Origin: Bradysia coprophila
Taxonomy: Eukaryota > Arthropoda > Insecta > Diptera > Sciaridae
Length of the DNA: 64,000 nucleotides
Reading direction: 5' to 3'
Assembly: GCF_014529535.1 (NCBI RefSeq)
Contig: NW_023504022.1
Coordinates: 7,677,132-7,741,131 of the forward strand
Made by a program: the position numbers and the translations under genes. Numbering within the stretch: the stretch's first letter is position 1; each line of letters begins with the position of its first letter. This document shows, one piece after another, positions 53,576-62,529 of the stretch. The notes beneath the pieces were generated by a model, which was given only the letters and a program-made list of their open reading frames with translations, was not told the DNA's origin and ran no database searches.

Positions 53576-54236
53576 ATTGCTGTGTGCCGGATATTTTGAC
53601 TGTATGACTTATAATATAGGTAAGAGATCCATAATATTATGGCAACTGAGCCCATATTTGCTTGATATGGTTAATGTGCCTATAATATAAGCTGTATACC
53701 CATAATATGGACTAGAAACACATATTATCGGTACATTACGCATAATATAGCTGTATGTATTATGAGGGTACAGGCCCCATATTTTAGAAGTAAAAAATAT
53801 AGCTGTGTGCCCCATATTGAGCAATTGTATGGGACTCATATTCATGTGAAAGGAACAAATCTTAAATTAAGTGCGACTAAGTCTCGTACATATCTTTTCT
53901 TGACTTTTTGAAGGAAATGGAGGCTAGCTCCAGCCAACGAGGTGTTTTGGTAGTTCTTTTTGTTGATTTGATCGATATACTGGCAAATACACCACTTCCT
54001 CGTAGTGAGCTAAAAATGTGCTCCTCGGCCGTAGATTGATAGGTGGTGTATTTTGCGTATATATCTCGACCTGTGGCTTGGCTTTTTCTGTAAAGTCTCA
54101 GAGTTTTGCGAGTCGAAGTAAATGGTATTCGTTAAAAATGAAGAACAGTTAGTGAAGTAGAAGTAAAAGTGACTGACATTCGTGAAAACCGTCGGGCACT
54201 AAGAATACATAAGATGACAGTTCCTATAGTCGGTTC

Positions 54237-55352
54237 CTAGCTTTTTCTGAGAACGCGGCTTTTGAAAATCATAATCTTTGGCTTCGTTGGAAATTCTTTT
54301 GATATTTCTTTTCAAACTTTTTTTTTCGCGACTTGTTTACCGCTTCATTGTGATTGTGATTTTGTGATACTTGCGTATCAACATTTTGAAAAAATTTTAA
54401 AATAGAAATGTGCTAGCTTTCTTTGCAAAAAACTGAAAACACTCGGTGTTCAAGATTTCGATTTGGAAGCCCAGAAAAATGATGTCAAATTTTCGGTCGT
54501 TTTTCTTTCAATTTTTAATTTTTCGGTTTTCGGTTGTCCAAAAAAGACTTGAACAAATTTTGTTGGTTTTTCTTTCTTTCAAAACAATTAAGTTACCAAC
54601 CATTTGGTTGTTTTTCACTATTTCGAAACAATTATGACAACCAAAATTGTTCCACAAAATGACTAAAAGTGCTGATTAGTAAATGCTACACAGTCCATAT
54701 TGTAATAACAACGCTTCAAAATAAAAACATGTCATAGCACAAGTAAAGTTAGCACATCAGTAGCATAGGTTATTATTTTGCATGTTTTTTGCGGTCACCC
54801 ACCTAAGTACTAACCGCGCCGATTGATGCTTAACCCGAGAAACTAACTGAAACCTATGCTACTGATGTGCTAACTTTACTTGTGCTATGACATGTTTTTA
54901 TTTTGAAGCGTTGTTATTACAATATGGACTGTGTAGCATTTACTAATCAGCACTTTTAGTCATTTTGTGGAACAATTTTGGTTGTCATAATTGTTTCGAA
55001 ATAGTGAAAAACAACCAAATGGTTGGTAACTTAATTGTTTTGAAAGAAAGAAAAACCAACAAAATTTGTTCAAGTCTTTTTTGGACAACCGAAAACCGAA
55101 AAATTAAAAATTGAAAGAAAAACGACCGAAAATTTGACATCATTTTTCTGGGCTTCCAAATCGAAATCTTGAACACCGAGTGTTTTCAGTTTTTTGCAAA
55201 GAAAATGTTGATACGCAAGTATAAAAAAATCACAATCACAATGAAGCGGTAAACAAGTCGCGAAAAAAAAAGTTTGAAAAGAAATATCAAAAGAATTTCC
55301 AACGAAGCCAAAGATTATGATTTTCAAAAGCCGCGTTCTCAGAAAAAGCTAG
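54237..55352. repeat. Large palindrome, ~500 bp arms
   Basis: The left arm 54237-54771 and right arm 54851-55352 are inverted and nearly identical; both encode the same 63-residue ORF on opposite strands. The left arm carries about 34 extra bases near 54390-54423. A 79 bp spacer separates the arms and contains the 5S rRNA-like segment. Transcription through either side would give a very long hairpin. Confidence 0.9.
54791..54838 (-). ncRNA. 5S rRNA-like fragment in the palindrome loop
   Basis: Read on the minus strand, TTAAGCA is followed after a diverged stretch by CGGCGCGGTTAGTACTTAGG and TGGGTGACCGC. Animal 5S rRNA has the same order and spacing in its internal promoter (box A, intermediate element, box C), with GGGCGCGGTTAGTACTTAGA then TGGG.GACCGC in flies. 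By eye most of about 45 positions agree; mismatches cluster between box A and the intermediate element. The 5' third and 3' end of 5S rRNA are absent, so this is not a functional rRNA gene. Confidence 0.7.
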
Positions 55353-55990
55353 GATAAACATACATTCACTTGCTCACAAAACATTTGGCTATCGTCAACA
55401 CAACACTACACTCAATGCGTACTTTCAATCAAGTGAACATGTGTTTTCGCGACATATGAGGACCGAAAGTAAAATGATGACAGTGACATTTACTTTCGGC
55501 CCGCAAATACGCAAGCCCACGGGGCGAAAGTAAAATCATGACAGTGACATTTACTTTCGGCCCAAGGCCTGAATTTTTTTACTTTCGGTCACCATTTGAG
55601 GACCGAAAATACAAACTTTCGCAGTATTTGGCATAAAAAAAATATTTAAACGTCATAATATGTAGTTATTACCCATATTATAAAGCACACATCTATATTA
55701 TAGGTCCAAATTAGTCATTTGTGTACCTGTTTTGGTCGATTGATTTTAGGCAATTTCGCGGATTGTAGGCCGAACGAAGTGAGGTCTACAAGCGAAAGTG
55801 CCTTAAATCAACCGTCCCAAACAGGTGCACATGTGAGTTTTCATGCAGAGGGCCGGAAACCCGAGAAAATTCGAAAAATTGCCCTCATTTTCGGCCCCGA
55901 AGCATGAAAACCATATTATGAGGTGTACTTCATATGGGAAGTAATCTCATAATCTAAGTAATACACTCATTATATCCGGCACACAGCCTT

Positions 55991-57981
55991 ATTCATTCCA
56001 GTTTTTCCAATATGGGGCAATGCCATTGGGGCATACAGCCTTATTCAAAATAAGGACCGTGCTAAGTCCACTTATGGGTACCACCACAGCCACATTATTT
56101 TTTTCCGTGTAGATGCAATAGAATGACTTCAGCACGAGTTGCCTAACTGTAGGCCTGTCTTCTCCATGCCATAGACCCATACGACGAAGGAAACCATTTG
56201 AGCGATAAATTTATGAATTCTAGCGGAATACATCCTTGAATTTATGAAAACGTCGTGTATGCAGTAGCAAACGGTTGATGGAATATTGAAAACTTTCATT
56301 CGTAATACCTCTTTGTGGAACACCAATAATTCCCTTTGCAATGGGTAAATTTTAATAAATTATAAATGAAAATCAACCGTAGCGACGGAGGACATTCACA
56401 AACCATACTCTTGAAGGGGAGGCATTCATTCTGTTTTATTGATTTAATTTCATTTGTTTGTGGACCCCAATAACGGCCTCTTTCTTCCAATAACAAGTGC
56501 AGACCACCGGCTTCACCTGACTTCCGAACCGACGCCTCAAAGTATGCAAATGAGAAAATCCAGGTGTTAATTGATATCTTGCCTAAATGTAGGCCAGACA
56601 CATGAATGCAAATCCAAATTATAAAGCTTGATTGAACTTTATGTTATCAATATCGATGCGATAGAAGTCCCGATCGGTTTGGTGGAAGACTAGTACTACA
56701 TAACCACTGAGCCCATACATTGCTGCGTACACAGGAAATTTTCCAATTTTCGCGTGTGCACTTTGTGAGCAACCCCATTGTGTCATCATACGTACATTGT
56801 TATGTTATGTGTTGCCAAATAATTTATTCAAAATTGTTCCTTATTAAACGTGGTTTTAATGTCCACTCGCTTTCTGTAAATGTTTTTTTGATGTATAATT
56901 GGAGAAAATTGTTAGCGGTAACTGTATGTTAGAGGCGTAAATTATGGAGAGGTTATAATTATCGCTCATTCTAATACAAATAATTCACATACCATGATTG
57001 TCGTCGGGATGATAGAATGAATTTTGTTATTATGTAAAATCATTAAAGGTCCTATACAAAAATTATATTAGGAGGATTATATTTGAATAAATGTTCAAAC
57101 GCAATCTTTGATTCCAACAGATTATACAGACTGCAGTTTTTGCACTGAGTAAGTAATCCAAGAATATCCTATAGTCTGTATAAAAGTTTTCACAAGCAAT
57201 TTATCTGTCCCATAAAGAAAACCTAGGAGGATGGTTAAGCAGCTTTAGCTGCTTCGGATGTATCTCCTTTTGAGTTTACCACAGTGTTTCGATCATGAGC
57301 AGCGAGTAAGATATATAAGAGACTAGTCCGGAAATGAATTCACATTAAAATTTTCAAATATCATGCTCGCACGTTAGTAAGCGGGAGTGACGCAAGTCAA
57401 CTACCAAAAATGTTTTAACAAAAATTTTTTGAGGACGGCGGAGCATATTTACAGCAAATTTTTGAGTTCTCCCCCTTAACTCAACGACCCCCAAACTTAG
57501 ATATTTTCTAGGCATCAATACGAGATCAACGAGCTATCACACGTTACTGCAGCTTCAAAATTTGCCGATATATTGAACTTCGAAATATTGATGTTTGTAT
57601 GAAAATGAGCAAAATGATTCGGCTTTCTTCCGTGTAAATTCTTTCAGTACATTTTTTTACTATTTTTCTAACAATAGTTTCCTCAACATCTGTTACTTGT
57701 GACGCAAATTTCTTTTTGTAAAACTTTCTTTCAAAATTTTTTTGGGTCAATATTTTGTGGATAGGAATTTTACGTACGGTGCACAATGCGTCACCCTCAG
57801 CTATATCAGTTATTTTGTAAGTAAGATAGAGGACTTGCGTCACATTTACCCTTTAAGGGTTTTTTGACTGATTTACACAACAGTCAAGTCAAGGGTTCTG
57901 ACCCAAAACTACCGGTGAAACCTAGTATATTTTATAGATTTCTATGTTGTAAGGTAAGTGAGGGCATAGCTGACCGTGCAG
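55991..57981. other. No confident gene
   Basis: AT-rich with short ORFs only. A fragment at about 57834-57872 (GACTTGCGTCAC, CTTTAAGGGTTTTTTGACTG) is shared with 9393-9436. The 3' part may include more of the nexin gene: 57982-58065 is bounded by GCAG and GAGGTAAC and is in phase with the exon at 58133. That is weak evidence. Confidence 0.35.
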
Positions 57982-58132
57982 GTGTACCTGACCAGCTACA
58001 TTTTTCTCGGCAAAGGTCCAATGAAGGAAGCTTCATTTTTGGACGTTGCTCCCATTCACTTAGAGGTAACATCGATAAACGTCTGGAAGGGTCTAAAATT
58101 GAAAAATGAAAAATTTTCCTCTTCATCCACAG

Positions 58133-58750
58133 CAATCTTCCGAATATCCAGCGTTAACATCGGCATTGAATCTGCTGGACGAGGTATTCGATTTACAAGC
58201 CCGGTCGCAATGGCTGCGACGCGGAATTATTAATCGTTTATTGGGTGCACCGTGGGTGAGTCACACAGCAAATAAGAAAATTATCCAAGCGGCCAAATCA
58301 TTAATTGAAGTGGACAAAATTGAGCAACTTCTGATGGTGATACTGTAAGTGTTTTGTTGATTCAACGGCAGTCTCTGGTGACACGTTTGTTGTTGTTACA
58401 GAAATAACATTTGGCCGGAAGGGAAACGTTCCAGCGGACCGGCTGCAAGGGAAGACAACACAAAATTGCGAACACGAATGGCTTCCCGCATTGCATTGTT
58501 TGCATTGCTTTCTGGTGAGTTGATTTGCGCAGAGTCGAATCGATTTCATTTTTCATTCCCGTGTCCATTTACAGACGACTTAAAGCATGTCCTTGGATCA
58601 GAGACGACGCGTCACGGTCTGTTAAATTTATTCCAAATGCTACAAAATCGTAAGCTGCACTTACGGCTGATGTTAATTCTACTCAACGATGTGTTAACGA
58701 CAGTTTATCAGACCGACAGTATGACGCAGCATGTCACAGCGAATCGATAA
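58133..58750 (+). CDS. SNX13-type sorting nexin, C-terminal exons only
   Basis: Three exons, 58133-58344, 58402-58514 and 58575-58750, joined in phases 2 and 1, encode about 166 residues ending VTANR. LNLLDEVFDLQARSQWLRRG, NIWPEGKR, NTKLRTRMA and DDLKHVLGSETTRHG are characteristic of the Nexin_C domain of SNX13/Snazarus proteins. Full-length members (about 900-1000 residues) have transmembrane, PXA, RGS and PX domains and tether ER to endosomes or lipid droplets. None of those domains was found upstream. A possible preceding exon (57982-58065) is in phase but not recognisable. AATAAA at 58761-58766 follows the stop. The frame is intact, so either the rest lies beyond the repeats and the helicase gene upstream, or this is a surviving fragment of a duplicated gene. 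Confidence 0.75.
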
Positions 58751-59698
58751 GATAACTAGAAATAAACGGGGGGCCAAAACGTGATAAATCTGAAGAAAAA
58801 AATTTTTTTTTTCATTTTTCTTAGTTTTAGTTATTTATGTTCGCTGGATAAATGAATTTTGTGATTTTATTCCAATAAATGAATTTTATTTTTGTTGACT
58901 GAAAAATTGTGACTGAACGGATTCCGCGGTTTCAAGATTTTATTTGAAACTGAAAGACGGTAAAAGTGCCATATATGTAACGAATGAAACAGTCGGTCGA
59001 TGGGTCGAATTATGTTTTTAACAATGTAGACGCATTGGAAAAGTTTGCCCGCAAATAGCTACGAAAAACAGAGGAGGCGGTTGAAATGATTATTCGACTA
59101 CAAATTACTCATTTGATAAGTAAGCTAAAAAACCAGAATTTGAAGAAGAGTTGTCGCGTTGTGAGATTCACCATTTGTTAAAGCGTTGGCTCCGAGTCGT
59201 ACTTAGAATATGTTTATGAAATGCAGAAAAATTGCCCTTTTTTCTTTTACCAGAAGTAAAAACACAATTTTAACCAAGAAAAGTTCAACAAGAAAATATG
59301 TCGACAAGAATTGTACTGAAAAGATTTTGCAACGATACGATGCTGAGGAAACACCTCAGTCTCATAAAACAATAAAATCATCTGCCACTTGTGGCGCATT
59401 TTTTTGTTGTAGAAATTTTCGCTATTTCCTCCGGTTTATGCTTTCATTGGACGGTATCGAGGGTCCTGGTATTGATCGAGTGTCTACAGACACATTTCAA
59501 AAATTTCCGCTAACAATTCACATTTTAAAAATGATGTCGTTTAATGTTTTGAAATTTTCGCGCAATATTCGCAAATCAGTCGTACCAACCACTACACTAA
59601 GTAATTTGACAATTCATGTAAACAAAGTTATAAACAAACCAGGTCTCTATTCTTATCATTTCAACTAATATCTGACTACTTTCTCCGATACAAAAATA
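58751..59698. other. Intergenic region between nexin exons and PP2A-A
   Basis: Contains CGCTATTTCCTCCGG then TTTATGCTTTCATTGGA near 59420-59450, a solo end of the MITE family at 34439. The ORF 59210-59668 spans it and has no recognisable domain. Confidence 0.45.
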
Positions 59699-60151
59699 AT
59701 GGCTCACGTAAGTTTAAACATCGTTGACGCTTTGTGATGAATGCCATCAAAAAGAACGACCACCAAAATTGTATTTGTACTTTGCAGTTGCGATTCGGTT
59801 CCATAAAAAATCTATCGACTATTGCATTGGAACTGGGAGAAGAAAGAGCCCGTACCGAGTTGATTCCTCGTTTAACGATAATCACCTACGATGAGGACGA
59901 AGATTTACTGTCTTTGGCTGAACAATTGGGAACATTCACAGGTGCGTAACTGGGTGTCTGTCATGTTTTCCGATATTTAATCATATCGATTGTTTGCACA
60001 GATCTTATTGGTGGACCTGATTACGCTATGTATTTGATTCCACCTTTGATGAGTTTAGCCACTGTTGCAAAATTTGTTGTACGGGACAAGGCCGTTGAAT
60101 CGCTTTGCATTGTTGCCGCTCAACATAGTGCGGCCGATTTAGAGACCCATT

Positions 60152-60260
60152 TGTAGTATCGTAGTACGCTGTGATCGTAATGTCAATAAATGAGTTTAGT
60201 TATACTGATACAGCAGTACTGTAAACACGTGTATTATTACTTGTCCTACCCGATATTACA
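60152..60260 (+). repeat. 5' LTR
   Basis: 109 bp, begins TGTAGTATCG and ends GATATTACA, identical to the 3' LTR. Contains CAATAAATGAG, a possible poly(A) signal. Confidence 0.93.
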
Positions 60261-60261
60261 T

Positions 60262-60272
60262 TGGCGACGAGG
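60262..60272 (+). other. Primer binding site (tRNA-Ser(GCU) type)
   Basis: TGGCGACGAGG begins one base after the 5' LTR. It would pair with a tRNA 3' end CCTCGTCGCCA, as in animal tRNA-Ser(GCU). Confidence 0.75.
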
Positions 60273-61637
60273 ATATCGAATCGATCGTGTGCATTGTTAT
60301 CGGACAAAAAAAAAGGAATGATTCGGTGATCGACAGTGTTGAATCGCGTAAGTTAAAATTCTTTTTGAGTGAAACGCGTTTTGATGAGGAATGAAATAGC
60401 GTGTGTGCCGCGGTGAGAGAAATGGCGTCTGGTGTAAAAAAAATGAGGATTTTTTTTTTGATTTTCTGAAAGGGAGTGAAAGAAAACTGTTGAATTAGTA
60501 AGATGGAAACTGTGTACGTGATAAATGGCGCGTTGGTTAATGTACAAAAAGTCAATGTGGTTGTGGTTTATTCGGATGAAGAATGGATGTTTGCGTAGAA
60601 ATAAATTAGTGCAAATGTCGTGATCGGGAAAGTAATCTGTAAAAGGAATTAGTGCGCCTAGTTGTGTTGACGTGAATCTGTTGTGAATACTTTGGCTACT
60701 TGAAGTGAATCGAAACTGCGTTAGAAGTGGAGAAAGAAAAGGATTGAAACGAGAAATGGATCAGAAATGGCGTCTCTGCGCCGTGTATACGTTATTGCTT
60801 GTTGACAGTTTTGACTCGAAATTTGCTGAGAAAAAGCGATCGGGATGAATTAAATTTTTCATGGAAATTTCAACATGACGGTTGGCTGGCTTAAATCACT
60901 ACGACAAGGCGAATACATTTCATGGAACGAAAGGGCAGCAATATCGAATAGATTAAGATTGGCTCGTTCGGTTGGACAATTTTGGGAAGCAGAAATTTAC
61001 CTTAAAATAACAAGGCTATCGAAATTGGAAACAAAAGATAAGTAAACAGAAATATTTTGCTTTAATATGATTGATGAGTTTGAGTTTTATGATGAGAGAT
61101 GAGGTGGTTGAAATTGTAGTTCAATGGATGAGTGAGTTGCATGGGCGCTAAAGAAAGAGAAATTATGAGTGTCGTTTCGAAAGGAAGTGAAGGAGAGTTG
61201 CGTAATCACTGGTTAATAGAATGATTGACAAGGATTGAATTTTGTTAGCACGGCAAGGGTTTAGCTTCGGTGCCACGAGGAGGAAAGGTTTTGAGGCTGA
61301 AAAGAAAAGGGTTTTAAGATTAGAACTGAGTGTCAGGATGCGATGTCAGGATTAAATTGTGAAGCCTAGTGTGAGCTAGTAGTTAGATTTATTACGCAGT
61401 TTAGGATTAAGTTTCTAAAAGCGAGCCTGAAGAAGCGTAGCTATTGTGTTCTAGCTAATTGCTAACTGCTGGAAAAGGAATGTGAGAGAGTTGTTGCAGA
61501 CAAGGGTCTGAAATTGGATTTCGTTATTACAGACGAAAGGAATTGGAATTATTGTTGAAGTGGGAATAAATTCCGTTCGGTGAAGGATGAGTTGACAGTT
61601 GCATCAGTGTGATAGCAACTGAGCGTTAGATTGATAA

Positions 61638-61873
61638 GCTGGATTAAATTCCGTTGTGCGGTCAAAGGATCGCTGGATTGAATTCCGTTGAGGTCAAAGG
61701 ATCGCTGGATTGAATTCCGCTGAGGTCAAAGGATCGCTGGATTGAATTCCGTGGCGCGGTCAAGGGATCGCTGGATTAAATTCCGTGGCGCGATCAAAGG
61801 ACCGCTGGATTGAATTCCGTTGAGGACAAAGGTCTTGGATTAAATTCCGTTGAGGACAAAGGTCCTGGATTAA
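61638..61873 (+). repeat. ~33 bp tandem repeat inside the LTR element
   Basis: About seven or eight units of GCTGGATTGAATTCCGTTGA followed by GGTCAAAGGATC, with variants GTGGCGCGGTCAAGG and shortened final units. Non-coding. Such internal repeats are common in elements that have lost gag-pol. Confidence 0.85.
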
Positions 61874-62400
61874 GTTGAATGTTAAGACTAATTTAGGTCA
61901 GGCTGAATGAAGCATGAGCTTGCATTAGCTTTGTTGAGGTGTCAAGTAAAAGAAGGGTCATTGACTGATAGGATTGTGCTTGAGAGCCAGGAATTGTGTC
62001 TTTAAAATTACGTCATTTGTTAGAAGCGTTGAATCAGGAGTTGAATAAAGGAGGAAATGTTATTTAAGTTAAATATTTAAAGGTAGAATGTACTTTCAAA
62101 GATTTTTTTTCTGTTCAGATTTGCACTGTACATCTGCTATGAAGACGCTTGCAAGACGCTTACAGACGCTTTTGGTCAAGACTCGAGAACTGGAGTACAT
62201 GGAATTGCAAAGAAAACAATGAAACAAGAAGGAAACAATGGATTAGATAATGTCAGCAGTTGATTACTTGATAATAATATTGTCATTGATTTGTATAATT
62301 AGTAATTCGTGGCTAATCGTAAATTGTTTGTAACGTTGTCATAGTAGGTTTTACTGGTGCTCTTCTGGCAGTTCTTTCATACTGAGAAAAGATGAAAAGA

Positions 62401-62420
62401 AGATAAAAAGAGGAAGTGGA
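62401..62420 (+). other. Polypurine tract
   Basis: AGATAAAAAGAGGAAGTGGA directly abuts the 3' LTR; all but one base are purines. In LTR elements this primes plus-strand DNA synthesis. Confidence 0.8.
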
Positions 62421-62529
62421 TGTAGTATCGTAGTACGCTGTGATCGTAATGTCAATAAATGAGTTTAGTTATACTGATACAGCAGTACTGTAAACACGTG
62501 TATTATTACTTGTCCTACCCGATATTACA
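62421..62529 (+). repeat. 3' LTR
   Basis: Identical to the 5' LTR over 109 bp and followed by the CCATT target duplication. Confidence 0.93.

Larger units (their letters stand above)
53579..55990. mobile_element. Composite element with TGTGTGCCGGATAT inverted ends
   Basis: GCTGTGTGCCGGATAT at 53579 is mirrored by ATATCCGGCACACAGC at about 55974. Inside, both flanks are rich in CATAATAT/ATATTATG words (53610-53850 and 55655-55985). The centre is a large palindrome (54237-55352) and a cluster of GAAAGTAAAA/TTTACTTTCGG inverted words (55455-55610). Poly-A/T CACTGAAAAAAAAGTATTTT at 53551 and TTTTTTCCGTGTAG at 56099 may be the true outer ends. No transposase ORF. Element boundaries are inferred. 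Confidence 0.55.
60152..62529 (+). mobile_element. Non-autonomous LTR retrotransposon (TRIM-like) inside PP2A-A exon
   Basis: Two 109 bp repeats, 60152-60260 and 62421-62529, appear identical base for base. They begin TGTAGTATCG and end GATATTACA (TG..CA). CCATT flanks the element directly on both sides (60147-60151; 62530-62534). TGGCGACGAGG at 60262-60272 is complementary to the 3' end of animal tRNA-Ser(GCU) and is a primer binding site. The purine tract AGATAAAAAGAGGAAGTGGA directly precedes the 3' LTR. The LTR contains AATAAA. The ~2.16 kb interior has no gag or pol, only short ORFs and a tandem repeat, so mobility must have come from another element's proteins. Identical LTRs imply a recent insertion. 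Confidence 0.95.

Noticed and set aside
54446-55176. Identical 63-residue ORFs on opposite strands at 54446-54637 and 54985-55176
   Set aside because: They are the two arms of the palindrome. The peptide is low-complexity and unrecognised, so no gene is called.
57864-57953. Open frame ending in AAGGTAAGT just upstream of the nexin exons
   Set aside because: The next possible acceptor is only 28 bases away, too short for an intron, and part of the frame overlaps a dispersed repeat shared with 9.4 kb.
60262-62400. Search for gag, protease, reverse transcriptase or integrase ORFs inside the LTR element
   Set aside because: The longest frames are about 100 codons with none of the expected motifs on either strand, so no protein is annotated.
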